Positions 7,892-18,553 of a stretch of 64,000 nt of DNA are shown here, one piece after another; the stretch's first letter is position 1, and each line of letters begins with the position of its first letter. A model generated the notes under the pieces. That model did not search any database. It was not told the DNA's origin and worked only from the letters and a program-made list of their open reading frames with translations. The position numbers were made by a program, and so were the translations under genes. Location of the stretch: positions 682,001-746,000 of the forward strand of contig CAXXLG010000002.1 in assembly GCA_963674495.2 (NCBI GenBank), given 5' to 3'. Source of the stretch: RGIG3178 sp963674495 (GTDB taxonomy: Bacteria > Bacillota > Clostridia > Christensenellales > QAND01).

Positions 7892-9592
7892 TTATGCGTC
7901 TTCTCCGTCATCCTGTAAAGCGGCGTAACCTTCTTCGCCGGTGCGCACCTTGACGGTATTTTCCACGTCGTAGACAAAGATCTTGCCGTCGCCGATGTGG
8001 CCCGTGTAAAGAACGGCCTTGGCGGTTTCGATGACTGTGCGGACCGGTACTTTGCTGACCACGATCTCAACCTTGAGCTTGGGCAACAGGTTAAATTCCA
8101 CTTCAACGCCGCGGTAGAACTCCGTACGGCCCTTCTGGATGCCGCAACCCATGACGTTGGATACGGTCATGCCGGTGACGCCGATCTTGTTCATGGCGGA
8201 CTTGAGCATATCAAACCGGTTTTCGTTCATAATGATGGTGACGTTGCTCATCTTTGCGGGGTTGCCGTGTTCATCCACCGGCGCGATGGGTACGTATTCC
8301 ACGGGTATGGCAACGGAAGAGGGCACAACAGCCCTTTGCATCATGGAGTCCGAAGGCGTAGGCATGGGCATAGGCATGAAATCTGCGTAGCTGCTGTCCA
8401 AGCCGTGCTCAACGATATCCAGGCCTGCAATTTCCTCCTCGGCCGGTACGCGTAACCCAACGGTTGCCTTGATGATGCCAAACACGATTGTCATGGTAAC
8501 TGCGACCCATGCCATGACCGCGCCAACGCCCAGAGCCTGTACGCCCAGCATGGCCGCGCCGCCGCCATAGAGAAGGCCGCCGTCCAGTGCAAACACACCC
8601 ACAAGGATGGTGCCCATTGCGCCACACATTCCGTGAACGCCGATGGCGCCCACCGGATCGTCGATCTTCAACACTTTGTCGATGAACTCAATGCCAAACA
8701 CCACGGTGAAGGCGGCAATCGCGCCGATAAAGAACGCGCCCATGGGGCTTACTGCGTCGCAGCCGGCGGTGATGGCCACAAGACCTGCCAGCGCGCCATT
8801 CAATGTCATGGAAACGTCAGGCTTCTTGTAGCGGATCCAAGTGATGAACATGGTAAAGCATGCAGCGGACGCGGCCGCAAGGTTGGTGGTAACAAAGATG
8901 TTTGACATGGATACGAGGGTAGCGTCGCCGGTTGCGCTGACGGTGGAACCGCCGTTGAAACCGAACCAACCGAACCAGAGGATGAATACGCCCAGCGCGC
9001 CCAACGTCAGGCTGTGACCGGGGATGGCGTGCGGCTTGCCGTCCTTGTCATATTTTCCGATGCGCGGTCCCAACATCTTGGCACCGACCAAAGCCGCGAT
9101 GCCGCCCACCATGTGGACGACCGTGCTGCCCGCAAAATCGTGGAAGCCCATCTCGGCCAACCAGCCGCCGCCCCAGATCCAGTGACCGGATACCGGGTAG
9201 ATTAAAAGGCTGATGGCGATGCTGTACATACAATAGGCGGAGAATTTCGTGCGTTCCGCCATGGCACCGGATACGATGGTGGCGGCTGTGGCACAGAATA
9301 CCGTCTGGAAGATCAGAAACGCCGCGGTGGGAAAGGCGGAATCGTAATTGCCCATTGTGAACAGATCCGGCGTTCCGATCAATCCGCCAATGTCGGATCC
9401 AAACATCAGGCCGAAGCCCAGGAACCAAAAGGCGGGCGTACCCAGGGAGAAGTCCATGAGGTTTTTCATGATGATGTTGCCGGCATTTTTGGCGCGTGTG
9501 AAACCGGTCTCAACCATCGCGAAGCCGGCTTGCATAAAGAATACGAGCGCAGCGGCTACAAGAACCCATATGGTGTCTACCGAAGAAAACAT
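7892..9592 (-). CDS. amt: Ammonium transporter fused to a P-II signalling domain
   Basis: 566 residues from ATG 9592 after AAGGAGG; the longer frame upstream runs into the leader. Residues 1 to about 410 are an Amt channel (MQAGFAMVETGF, FGWFGFNGGSTVSATGD, and GVHGMCGAMGT with one of the pore histidines). After a proline/methionine-rich linker, residues from about 450 are a complete P-II domain: QKGRTEFYRGVEVEF, the ATP-loop TGHIGDGKIFVYDV and VRTGEE. Lining this up with GlnB places Val where Tyr51 would be uridylylated, while the Gln, Lys and Arg ligands for ATP and 2-oxoglutarate are kept. The fused P-II could gate the channel directly. It follows glnN on the same strand behind an ANTAR-like leader. 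Confidence 0.94.
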   Translation of the reverse strand: MFSSVDTIWVLVAAALVFFMQAGFAMVETGFTRAKNAGNIIMKNLMDFSLGTPAFWFLGFGLMFGSDIGGLIGTPDLFTMGNYDSAFPTAAFLIFQTVFCATAATIVSGAMAERTKFSAYCMYSIAISLLIYPVSGHWIWGGGWLAEMGFHDFAGSTVVHMVGGIAALVGAKMLGPRIGKYDKDGKPHAIPGHSLTLGALGVFILWFGWFGFNGGSTVSATGDATLVSMSNIFVTTNLAAASAACFTMFITWIRYKKPDVSMTLNGALAGLVAITAGCDAVSPMGAFFIGAIAAFTVVFGIEFIDKVLKIDDPVGAIGVHGMCGAMGTILVGVFALDGGLLYGGGAAMLGVQALGVGAVMAWVAVTMTIVFGIIKATVGLRVPAEEEIAGLDIVEHGLDSSYADFMPMPMPTPSDSMMQRAVVPSSVAIPVEYVPIAPVDEHGNPAKMSNVTIIMNENRFDMLKSAMNKIGVTGMTVSNVMGCGIQKGRTEFYRGVEVEFNLLPKLKVEIVVSKVPVRTVIETAKAVLYTGHIGDGKIFVYDVENTVKVRTGEEGYAALQDDGEDA

Positions 9593-9632
9593 AATATACC
9601 TCCTTATAATTATGAAAAATAGATATAAAGAA

Positions 9633-9682
9633 AACGGTGTACGCGTACGGATTTCCGTACAGCGCACACCGTTGTGCACCGT
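9633..9682 (-). promoter_or_regulatory. ANTAR-type antiterminator hairpin and terminator in the amt leader
   Basis: Read leftward, ACGGTGCAC-(AACGGT)-GTGCGCTGT forms a 9-pair stem with a six-base loop having A at position 1 and G at 4 (9659-9682). The loop AACGGT and the 3' strand are also the 5' arm of a terminator, AACGGTGT...CCGTAC/ACACCGTT (9633-9673), followed by TTTTCTTT. The two folds exclude each other. This matches the logic of ANTAR target RNAs, although only one hexaloop hairpin is evident. It also serves as the glnN terminator. Confidence 0.65.
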
Positions 9683-9702
9683 TGTGATATTTTCGAACCG
9701 GA

Positions 9703-11790
<2,088 letters not shown>

Positions 11791-11821
11791 TATGTTTCCC
11801 CCTTTTTCTTTTTATAATGAT

Positions 11822-11858
11822 AAAGGCGCCGCGGGATAACCCACAGCGCCTTTGCTGC
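11822..11858 (-). promoter_or_regulatory. ANTAR-type antiterminator hairpin and terminator in the glnN leader
   Basis: Read leftward, GCAGC-(AAAGGC)-GCTGT is a hairpin with a six-base loop (A1, G4) at 11843-11858, starting only a few bases after the predicted transcription start. AAAGGCGC of the loop and 3' strand also pairs with GCGCCTTT (11822-11829) to make a 14-pair terminator-like hairpin with loop TTAT. The two structures are exclusive. The loop is identical to that in the glutamate synthase leader at 12050-12055. Confidence 0.65.
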
Positions 11859-11868
11859 CTATGAAAAC

Positions 11869-11897
11869 AGTATATGCAGGTGAGTTTGTGTTGTCAA
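11869..11897 (-). promoter_or_regulatory. Promoter of glnN
   Basis: TTGACA (11892-11897), 17-base spacer, TATACT (11869-11874), with AT-rich sequence upstream that could be an UP element. Confidence 0.85.
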
Positions 11898-12002
11898 CCC
11901 CCTAAAATAAAAAATCAAAAATAATTTCATGTGAAAAATAAGCATAACAATATTGTGGCGTACTAAATTGCACATACCATATAATTTTATAAAGAGAAAG
12001 TC

Positions 12003-12031
12003 TTGACGCCGGGCGAAATTTTTCCTATAAT
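12003..12031 (+). promoter_or_regulatory. Promoter of the glutamate synthase operon
   Basis: TTGACG (12003-12008), 17-base spacer, TATAAT (12026-12031). It diverges from the glnN promoter about 100 bases away. Confidence 0.85.
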
Positions 12032-12040
12032 GTCAGCACA

Positions 12041-12113
12041 GTTGTGAACAAAGGCGTTCACCAACGTACATAGGGCTTGGTTTGTCAAGTCATGTGCGGT
12101 GGTGAACGCCTTT
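12041..12113 (+). promoter_or_regulatory. ANTAR-type antiterminator hairpin and terminator in the glutamate synthase leader
   Basis: GTTGTGAAC-(AAAGGC)-GTTCAC-c-AAC (12041-12065) forms a 9-pair stem with one bulge and a six-base loop having A1 and G4. The segment AAAGGCGTTCACCA (12050-12063) is fully complementary to TGGTGAACGCCTTT (12100-12113), giving a long terminator-like stem followed by TCTGTGTTTT. Forming the first hairpin blocks the second. The hairpin begins within a few bases of the predicted transcription start, so there is no room for a separate upstream hairpin. Confidence 0.7.
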
Positions 12114-12142
12114 TCTGTGTTTTATGACAGGAGGGGGACGCA

Positions 12143-13231
12143 ATGCAAAGAGAAGGTCAGATCCGCATTCCATCCGGATGTGCTATCACGGGAATTTTCG
12201 ATAAGAGTGGCACGCGCACGAATGGCAGCGACATCATAGGCGCCATGTCTACCATGCACGACCGGTCCAATGGGTTGGGCGGTGGTTTTGCAGGATACGG
12301 AATCTATCCCGACCATGCGGACGAATACGCACTGCATTTGTTCTATGACGATGACAATGTGCGACAATGTTGTGAGGCTTTCATGGAAGGTCTGTTTGTG
12401 GTATCGGATAAAGGGGAGATACCCGTCAAAAAAACACCGCTCGTTCCGGACGGGCCGTTGATTTGGCGGTATTTTGTGCGCCCTAAAGAGGACAGAATAC
12501 GCGATGAACAATTGGATGAACAGGCGTACGTCGTGCGTGCGGTGACGCACATCAACGTGGCGATGGCCGGGGCCTACGTTTTTTCCAGCGGTAAAAACAT
12601 GGGGGTCTTCAAAGCCATCGGTTTTCCAGAGGACGTAGGGGAATATTACCGGCTTGAGGATTATGCGGCCTACTGCTGGACGGGTCATGGACGGTATCCC
12701 ACAAACACGCCGGGCTGGTGGGGCGGTGCGCATCCGTTTGCGCTGCTGGATGTCAGCGTGGTGCACAACGGGGAGATATCCTCCTACGATGCCAACCGAA
12801 GGACGGTGGAGATGTACGGTTACCACTGCAGTCTTCTAACGGACACCGAGGTCATCGCCTATATGGTGGATTACCTGGTGCGCCGTATGAACATGACATA
12901 TAAGGAAGCGGCGGACGTGATGGCGGCGCCGTTTTGGTCCACCATCGATGTGATGGATGAAAAGCAGAAAAAGTATTTCAGTTATCTGCGCAAGGCGTTT
13001 TCCGGGCTTTTGATCACAGGGCCCTTCTCCATTCTGGTCGGTTTTAACGGCGGATTGATGGCGCTTAATGACAGATTGAAACTGCGTTCGATGGTTGTGG
13101 CGGAAAAGGGCGATAAGGTATATGTTGCCAGTGAAGAATGTGCCATACGCTATCTGGAGAAAGACGTTGACCGGATATGGTCGCCCAAGGGCGGCGACCC
13201 CGTGATCATCACGCTGAAAGGAGGCAAATAG
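12143..13231 (+). CDS. Glutamate synthase, glutamine amidotransferase subunit (class II)
   Basis: 362 residues from ATG after AGGAGGGGG. It corresponds to the N-terminal amidase domain of large GltB, here as a separate protein. The likely nucleophile is Cys13 in PSGCAITGIFDKSG; class II amidotransferases need it at the N terminus, so removal of the first 12 residues is inferred. Further family blocks are MHDRSNGLGGGFAGYG, GHGRYPTNTPGWWGGAHPF and VVHNGEISSYDANRR. It releases ammonia from glutamine for the FMN subunit next door. First gene of a five-gene operon. Confidence 0.9.
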   Translation: MQREGQIRIPSGCAITGIFDKSGTRTNGSDIIGAMSTMHDRSNGLGGGFAGYGIYPDHADEYALHLFYDDDNVRQCCEAFMEGLFVVSDKGEIPVKKTPLVPDGPLIWRYFVRPKEDRIRDEQLDEQAYVVRAVTHINVAMAGAYVFSSGKNMGVFKAIGFPEDVGEYYRLEDYAAYCWTGHGRYPTNTPGWWGGAHPFALLDVSVVHNGEISSYDANRRTVEMYGYHCSLLTDTEVIAYMVDYLVRRMNMTYKEAADVMAAPFWSTIDVMDEKQKKYFSYLRKAFSGLLITGPFSILVGFNGGLMALNDRLKLRSMVVAEKGDKVYVASEECAIRYLEKDVDRIWSPKGGDPVIITLKGGK

Positions 13232-13232
13232 A

Positions 13233-14738
13233 ATGGCTGTTGAATTCATATACCCAGCTTTTGAGGTGGTTCGAAACATGGACCGGTGCATCACCTGCCG
13301 CGCATGCGAGCGGCAATGCGCCAACGAAGTACACAAGTTGGACGAAGATCTCAACGCCATGGTTAGCGACGAGTCCAAGTGCGTGAACTGCCACCGCTGC
13401 GTATCGCTGTGCCCCACAAGGGCGCTCAAGATCGTCAAAACCGACCATTGTTTTCGTGATAACGCAAACTGGACGCAGCAGAACATTCAGGACACGTACC
13501 GTCAGGCGGCCACCGGCGGCGTGTTGCTTGCATCCATGGGCAACCCGCAGGATTTTCCGGTGTACTGGGATAAGATATTGATCAATGCGTCCCAGGTGAC
13601 CAATCCCTCCATCGATCCACTGCGTGAACCGATGGAGACAAGGGTAATACTGGGCAAAAAGCCCAAGATGATCGAGCGCGATGAGAATGGATGCATCGTG
13701 GACAACATGCCAAAGCACCTGACGATCCATACACCCATCGTGTTTTCCGGCATGAGTTATGGATCCATCAGCTACAACGCGCACGAGAGCCTGGCGAGGG
13801 CATCCAAGGCGCTGGGGACCTTCTACAATACCGGAGAAGGCGGACTGCACAAGGATTTCTTCGAGTACGGCCCCAACACCATCGTACAGGTGGCATCCGG
13901 CCGCTTTGGCGTCAACAAGGATTACCTCAATGCCGGCGCAGCCATAGAGATCAAGATTGGCCAGGGTGCCAAGCCAGGCATCGGAGGTCATCTGCCGGGA
14001 GCGAAGGTCGTAGGCGACATATCGCGCACCCGAATGATCCCGGTGGGAACGGACGCACTGTCCCCCGCGCCGCATCACGACATATATTCAATAGAGGATC
14101 TCAGACAGTTGGTCTTTTCGTTGAAGGAAGCGACAGCATATGAGAAGCCGGTGATCGTGAAGATTTCGGCGGTGCACAATGTGGCTGCCATAGCCAGCGG
14201 TATCGCGCGAAGTGGCGCGGACATCATCGCCATTGACGGTTTTCGTGGCGGCACCGGTGCGGCACCGGCGCGCATACGCGACAACGTGGGCATTCCCATC
14301 GAACTGGCTTTGGCTAGCGTGGATGAAAGGCTCCGACAGGAGGGTATACGCGACGACGTGTCCATTCTGGCCGGCGGTAGCATACGCAACAGCGCGGACG
14401 TGGTCAAGGCCATCGCCTTGGGCGCGGATGCCGTATATATCTCTACCGCCGCACTGATTGCGTTGGGCTGCCATCTGTGCAGGAGCTGCCATCAGGGCAA
14501 GTGCAACTGGGGCATCGCCACGCAGCGGCCAGAGCTTGTCAAACGATTAAACCCGGATGTCGGTACGCAGCGGCTGATCAATCTGGTGACGGCGTGGGAT
14601 CATGAGATACAGGAGATGATGGGCGGCATGGGCATCAACGCCATCGAAGCGCTAAGAGGCAACCGCCTGATGCTGCGCGGGGTTGGGTTGAACGAAAAAG
14701 AGCTTTCCATATTGGGCATCAAGCATGCCGGCGAGTGA
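13233..14738 (+). CDS. gltB: Glutamate synthase, FMN/iron-sulfur synthase subunit
   Basis: 501 residues, one base after the amidotransferase stop. The N terminus has two ferredoxin-type clusters (CITCRACERQC and CVNCHRCVSLCP). The body is the FMN-binding (beta/alpha)8 synthase domain, with SYGSISYNA, GEGG, KIGQGAKPGIGGHLPG and IDGFRGGTGAAP. A third Cys group, CHLCRSCHQGKCNWGIATQ, fits the [3Fe-4S] site of GltB. It joins ammonia to 2-oxoglutarate and reduces the imine to glutamate. The ferredoxin-bearing, domain-split form is the archaeal/clostridial type, not the single 1500-residue GltB. Confidence 0.93.
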   Translation: MAVEFIYPAFEVVRNMDRCITCRACERQCANEVHKLDEDLNAMVSDESKCVNCHRCVSLCPTRALKIVKTDHCFRDNANWTQQNIQDTYRQAATGGVLLASMGNPQDFPVYWDKILINASQVTNPSIDPLREPMETRVILGKKPKMIERDENGCIVDNMPKHLTIHTPIVFSGMSYGSISYNAHESLARASKALGTFYNTGEGGLHKDFFEYGPNTIVQVASGRFGVNKDYLNAGAAIEIKIGQGAKPGIGGHLPGAKVVGDISRTRMIPVGTDALSPAPHHDIYSIEDLRQLVFSLKEATAYEKPVIVKISAVHNVAAIASGIARSGADIIAIDGFRGGTGAAPARIRDNVGIPIELALASVDERLRQEGIRDDVSILAGGSIRNSADVVKAIALGADAVYISTAALIALGCHLCRSCHQGKCNWGIATQRPELVKRLNPDVGTQRLINLVTAWDHEIQEMMGGMGINAIEALRGNRLMLRGVGLNEKELSILGIKHAGE

Positions 14739-14747
14739 GGTGTAAAG

Positions 14748-15176
14748 ATGAAACGCGTATATGTGAATGAACAATGGTGCCTTGGGTGCCATCTGTGCGA
14801 ATATTACTGTGCATTTGCCAATTCCGGCATCAAGGACATGGTCAAAGCGCTAAAAGGCGTGACCATCCATCCACGCATCAATATCGAGGAGAAGGATGGC
14901 ATCAGCTTTGCCGTGTCCTGTCGGCACTGTGAGGAGCCGCTGTGCGTCAGAGGCTGCATATCCGGTGCGCTGACCACCGAAAACGGGATGGTGGCCATCG
15001 ATCAGGACAAGTGCGTGGGGTGTTATACCTGCATCCTGTCCTGTCCGTACGGCGCGATCATGCCCAATGAAAACGGCGTGATGCAAAAGTGTGAACTGTG
15101 TATGAAGAACGGGCAGGACCAGCCGTTGTGCGTTTTGAACTGCCCGAATCAGGCCATCGTATATGAGGAGAGGTGA
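14748..15176 (+). CDS. Four-cluster 4Fe-4S ferredoxin subunit of glutamate synthase
   Basis: 142 residues with four Cys groups: CLGCHLCEYYC, CRHCEEPLCVRGC, CVGCYTCILSCPYG and CELCMKNGQDQPLC with LNCP. This resembles DmsB/HycB-type electron-transfer subunits. It should carry electrons between the flavoprotein encoded next and the synthase subunit. Nine bases from the previous gene, three from the next. Confidence 0.9.
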   Translation: MKRVYVNEQWCLGCHLCEYYCAFANSGIKDMVKALKGVTIHPRINIEEKDGISFAVSCRHCEEPLCVRGCISGALTTENGMVAIDQDKCVGCYTCILSCPYGAIMPNENGVMQKCELCMKNGQDQPLCVLNCPNQAIVYEER

Positions 15177-15179
15177 ACT

Positions 15180-16412
15180 ATGCGCTACGTAATCATTGGC
15201 AATTCCGCGGCGGCCATGGGCTGTATCGAAGGCATCCGCCTGCACGATGGAGAGGGTAGCATCACGCTGATCGCGAGCGAACCGCATCACGTGTACGGTC
15301 GCCCGATGATTTCCTATCTATTGCAGGGCAAGACCGATCTTGACCGCATGAAATACCGCCCTGCGGACTTTTATGAAAAACAAAACGTCGAACCCATGCT
15401 GGGCCAAAAAGCAATCGGTATCGACACGGCAAAAAAAACCGTAAAGATCGATGATGGGACGGCGGTTCCGTACGACAAATTGATGGTGGCGACCGGCTCG
15501 CGTCCGTTTGTGCCGCCTATCGACGGGTTGGATGCGGTTGATAACAAATTTACATTCATGACGATTGATGACGCACTGGCGCTTGACAAGGCGCTGACGG
15601 ACGATTCTCGCGTTTTGATCGTGGGCGCCGGGCTTATCGGCCTCAAGTGCGCCGAAGCGGTTGTGGACCGGGCAAAAACGCTGACCGTGGTGGATATGGC
15701 GGATCGCGTTATGCCGACGGTGCTCGGCCCCGAACCCGCAAAGCGGGTGCAGGCACATCTGGAGGACATGGGCATGAAGTTCTTCCTGTCCGATACGGTG
15801 GTGGGCTTTGAAAAGGGCAAAGCACACCTTAAAAGCGGCGAAACCATCGATTTTGACGTGCTGGTGATGGCAGTGGGCGTGCGGCCAAACACGGAGCTGG
15901 TGGCAAACGCCGGCGGCCTTGTGGACAGGGGCATCATGGTGGACGGCGCAGGACAAACAAGCCTGTCCGACGTATATGCCGCGGGCGACTGCACCCAGAC
16001 GGTGGATGCCGTCTGCGGGGAGGCGCGCATCATGGCGCTGTGGCCTAACGCGGTGCGCCAGGGTCTGTGCGCAGGTGAGAACATGGCGGGAGAAGAAAAG
16101 TCGGTGTGTGACCATATCGCGTTCAATGCAACAGGATTGTGCGGTCTGCACATGGTATCCGCGGGCAATGCGGACGGCGAGATGGATGTTGTGTGCGACG
16201 GGGATACATACAAGGTGTTATACATAAAGGACAATAGGCTCAGCGGCTATATCATCATAGGAGACTGCGCGCGGGCGGGCATCTACACAGCGTTGGTACG
16301 CAACCGAACGCCGCTGGATACCATCGATTTCGAATTGATCCGGGAAAAGCCGCAATTGATGGCGTTTTCCCAGACGGAACGTAAGATTCAACTGGGAGGT
16401 GCAAAGATATGA
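15180..16412 (+). CDS. FAD-dependent pyridine nucleotide oxidoreductase of glutamate synthase
   Basis: 410 residues. An N-terminal FAD-binding Rossmann motif (YVIIGNSAAAMGCIEGIR), a second dinucleotide motif near residue 145 (VLIVGAGLIGLKCAEAV) and the FAD-closing VYAAGDCTQT identify the disulfide-reductase-like superfamily, close to NADH:rubredoxin/nitrite reductase flavoproteins. It probably oxidises NAD(P)H and feeds the ferredoxin subunit. This replaces the usual GltD. The cofactor preference is not decided from sequence. Ends in a 4-base overlap with the next gene. Confidence 0.9.
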   Translation: MRYVIIGNSAAAMGCIEGIRLHDGEGSITLIASEPHHVYGRPMISYLLQGKTDLDRMKYRPADFYEKQNVEPMLGQKAIGIDTAKKTVKIDDGTAVPYDKLMVATGSRPFVPPIDGLDAVDNKFTFMTIDDALALDKALTDDSRVLIVGAGLIGLKCAEAVVDRAKTLTVVDMADRVMPTVLGPEPAKRVQAHLEDMGMKFFLSDTVVGFEKGKAHLKSGETIDFDVLVMAVGVRPNTELVANAGGLVDRGIMVDGAGQTSLSDVYAAGDCTQTVDAVCGEARIMALWPNAVRQGLCAGENMAGEEKSVCDHIAFNATGLCGLHMVSAGNADGEMDVVCDGDTYKVLYIKDNRLSGYIIIGDCARAGIYTALVRNRTPLDTIDFELIREKPQLMAFSQTERKIQLGGAKI

Positions 16413-17131
16413 AGGTGATCGACGCCAAAGATATGCACTTTCAAACGCTTAACGAAAAAATACGCGCCTGTCAGGACAGGGAACTCAGGCTAGAAAACGT
16501 GCTGGGACAACGGTATATTGCCAGCGGTTCGGGGGAACGGCTCATCAACATCTACGGCGTACCGGGCAACGCGCTGGCGGCGTATGCCGACGGCACGGTC
16601 ATCAACGTATACGGGGATGCGCAGGATGCGCTTGGTGATACTATGAATGAAGGCATCGTGACCATTTACGGTAGCGTCGGCGACACGGCCGGCTATGGCA
16701 TGCGCGGCGGCAAGATGTTTATCCGGGACACGGTAGGGTACCGTGCGGGCATCCACATGAAGGCGTATGAGGATAAACAGCCGGTGATGGTTATCGGGAA
16801 AACGGCGGGCAGCTTTTTGGGCGAGTACCAGGCCGGTGGTACCATTGTGGTACTGGGTCTGGGATGTGACGGCATTCCCATCGGCGATTTTTGCGGCACC
16901 GGCATGCACGGCGGACGCATTTTCATCCGAACGGAAACACTGCCCGACGACCTGCCCATGCAGATCGTATCGTGCAAAGCGTCGGCGGAGGACCTTGCGA
17001 CCATTCGTGAAGACATCAATCAGTTCTGTGACCGGTTCGGCGGGAATGTGGATGAGGTGATGAACCATACGTTCCATCTTCTAACGCCAAACAGTGCCAA
17101 CCCCTACAAACAGATGTATACCCACATCTAA
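16409..17131 (+). CDS. Glutamate synthase GXGXG-domain subunit
   Basis: 240 residues, ATGA overlap with the flavoprotein. Repeated Gly-rich strands (GDAQDALGDTMNEGIVTIYG, GSVGDTAGYGMRGGKMFIRD, VVLGLG) make the beta-helix that forms the C-terminal domain of large GltB. In the full-length enzyme this domain is structural and links amidase and synthase sites. Its separate coding completes a full glutamate synthase across five genes. Confidence 0.92.
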   Translation: MKVIDAKDMHFQTLNEKIRACQDRELRLENVLGQRYIASGSGERLINIYGVPGNALAAYADGTVINVYGDAQDALGDTMNEGIVTIYGSVGDTAGYGMRGGKMFIRDTVGYRAGIHMKAYEDKQPVMVIGKTAGSFLGEYQAGGTIVVLGLGCDGIPIGDFCGTGMHGGRIFIRTETLPDDLPMQIVSCKASAEDLATIREDINQFCDRFGGNVDEVMNHTFHLLTPNSANPYKQMYTHI

Positions 17132-17191
17132 ATTTGCGCAAAGGCATGGCACAATACCGGCATTCGGTGTTATAGTATGGAATAAGAGGAG

Positions 17192-18520
17192 GTGCGGGAT
17201 ATGGATTATACCGTAGAGGAAGTGCTGCAGTTCGTGGAGGAAAACGACGTCAAGTTCGTGCGACTGTCTTTTTGCGACCTGTTCGGTACGCTCAAGAACA
17301 TCGCGGTCATGAAGGACGAGTTGCCGCAGGCATTTCAAAACGGAATGCCGTTTGACGCGTCCGCCATACGCGGTTTTATGAACGTGGAGGAGAGCGATCT
17401 GTTCCTGTTCCCCGACCCGGCCACACTGTCGGTACTGCCCTGGCGACCGCAACAGGGGCGGGTAGTGCGCCTGTTCTGCGACATCCATCAGCCGGACGGA
17501 CGACCCTTCGAGGGAGACGGTCGTCAGATATTGAAAAAGAGCCTTCAAAAGCTATGCAACATGGGCTTTGATTGCCAGATTGGCCCGGAATGCGAGTTCT
17601 ATATGTTCGTTTTGGACGACAACGGTGAACCCACCCGTATCCCACAGGATAAGGCGGGATATTTCGACGTGGCGCCCAAGGATAAGGGACAGAATGTCCG
17701 CCGCGAAATCTGCCTGTTCATGGAGGAGATGGGACTTCGGCCCGAGCGCTCCCATCATGAAAAGGGACCGGGGCAGAACGAAATCGACTTTAAGTACAGC
17801 GATGCCTTGACCGCGGCGGACCACACAATAATGTTCAAATCCATCGTACAGGCAGTGGCGGCCAGAAACGGGCTGTTCGCTTCGTTCATGCCCAAACCTA
17901 TCCCCGATAAAAGCGGGAACGGGTTCCATATCAACCTGTCGCTGCATAAGGAAGGCGAAAACCTGATCGCACCGCGCGGACAGGGCCTGTGCAAAGAAGC
18001 ATCATGGTTCATCGCAGGTATTTTGCACCATATCCGCGACATAACGTTGATATTGAATCCTTTGACCAATTCGTATGCGCGCTTCGGATGCTTTGAAGCG
18101 CCCAAATACGTGTCTTGGTCCTATCAAAACCGCTCCCAGCTCATACGTATCCCGGCGGAAAGCGGGCAACACGCCCGACTGGAGCTGCGTTCTCCCGATC
18201 CGTGCTGCAACCCGTATTTGGCTTTCGCTCTGTTGTTGGAGGCGGGTATGCACGGGATAGAGGAAGAGATGACGCTTCAGCCTTCCACGGATTTTGACCT
18301 TTTCAGCGCCGACCCAGCACTGTTGCGCGATTATGCTCAACTCCCGCGAACCTTGGGCGAAGCGATCGAAGTGGCACAGGGCAGCGCGTTGCTCAATCAG
18401 GTGCTAAAAGAGCGCCCGTTGGACCGGTTTTTCAGCGAAAAACGTGCGGAATGGCAGACGTATTGTGTGGAAAAGGATCGGGAGACCTTTGAACATCAAC
18501 GCTATTTCGAAAGCATGTAA
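17192..18520 (+). CDS. glnA: Glutamine synthetase type I
   Basis: 442 residues, GSI-alpha length. Blocks include VRLSFCDLFGTLKNIAV, the metal/glutamate motif IGPECEFYMF, GPGQNEIDFKY, FMPKPIPDKSGNGFHINLSL and ARLELRSPDPCCNPYLAFA. It condenses glutamate and ammonium, completing the GS-GOGAT cycle with the five genes upstream, from which it is separated by 60 bases. ATG follows AGAGGAGG. The adenylylation loop typical of GSI-beta is not evident. A GG-N10-GC element (17151-17164) resembles a sigma-54 promoter but is unproven. Confidence 0.94.
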   Translation: MRDMDYTVEEVLQFVEENDVKFVRLSFCDLFGTLKNIAVMKDELPQAFQNGMPFDASAIRGFMNVEESDLFLFPDPATLSVLPWRPQQGRVVRLFCDIHQPDGRPFEGDGRQILKKSLQKLCNMGFDCQIGPECEFYMFVLDDNGEPTRIPQDKAGYFDVAPKDKGQNVRREICLFMEEMGLRPERSHHEKGPGQNEIDFKYSDALTAADHTIMFKSIVQAVAARNGLFASFMPKPIPDKSGNGFHINLSLHKEGENLIAPRGQGLCKEASWFIAGILHHIRDITLILNPLTNSYARFGCFEAPKYVSWSYQNRSQLIRIPAESGQHARLELRSPDPCCNPYLAFALLLEAGMHGIEEEMTLQPSTDFDLFSADPALLRDYAQLPRTLGEAIEVAQGSALLNQVLKERPLDRFFSEKRAEWQTYCVEKDRETFEHQRYFESM

Positions 18521-18553
18521 CGCCTGATAAACCCGGCCAAAGGGAGGTCTACA

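Noticed and set aside
17151..17164. Sigma-54 promoter (GG-N10-GC) before glnA
   Set aside because: The spacing fits, but the rest of the consensus is partial and no sigma-54 activator is seen nearby. A read-through operon explains expression. Kept only as a remark.
17132..17191. AAAGGC before glnA as a fourth ANTAR hairpin
   Set aside because: The flanks (TTTGCGC / ATGGCACAA) do not close a six-base loop, and no overlapping terminator is present.
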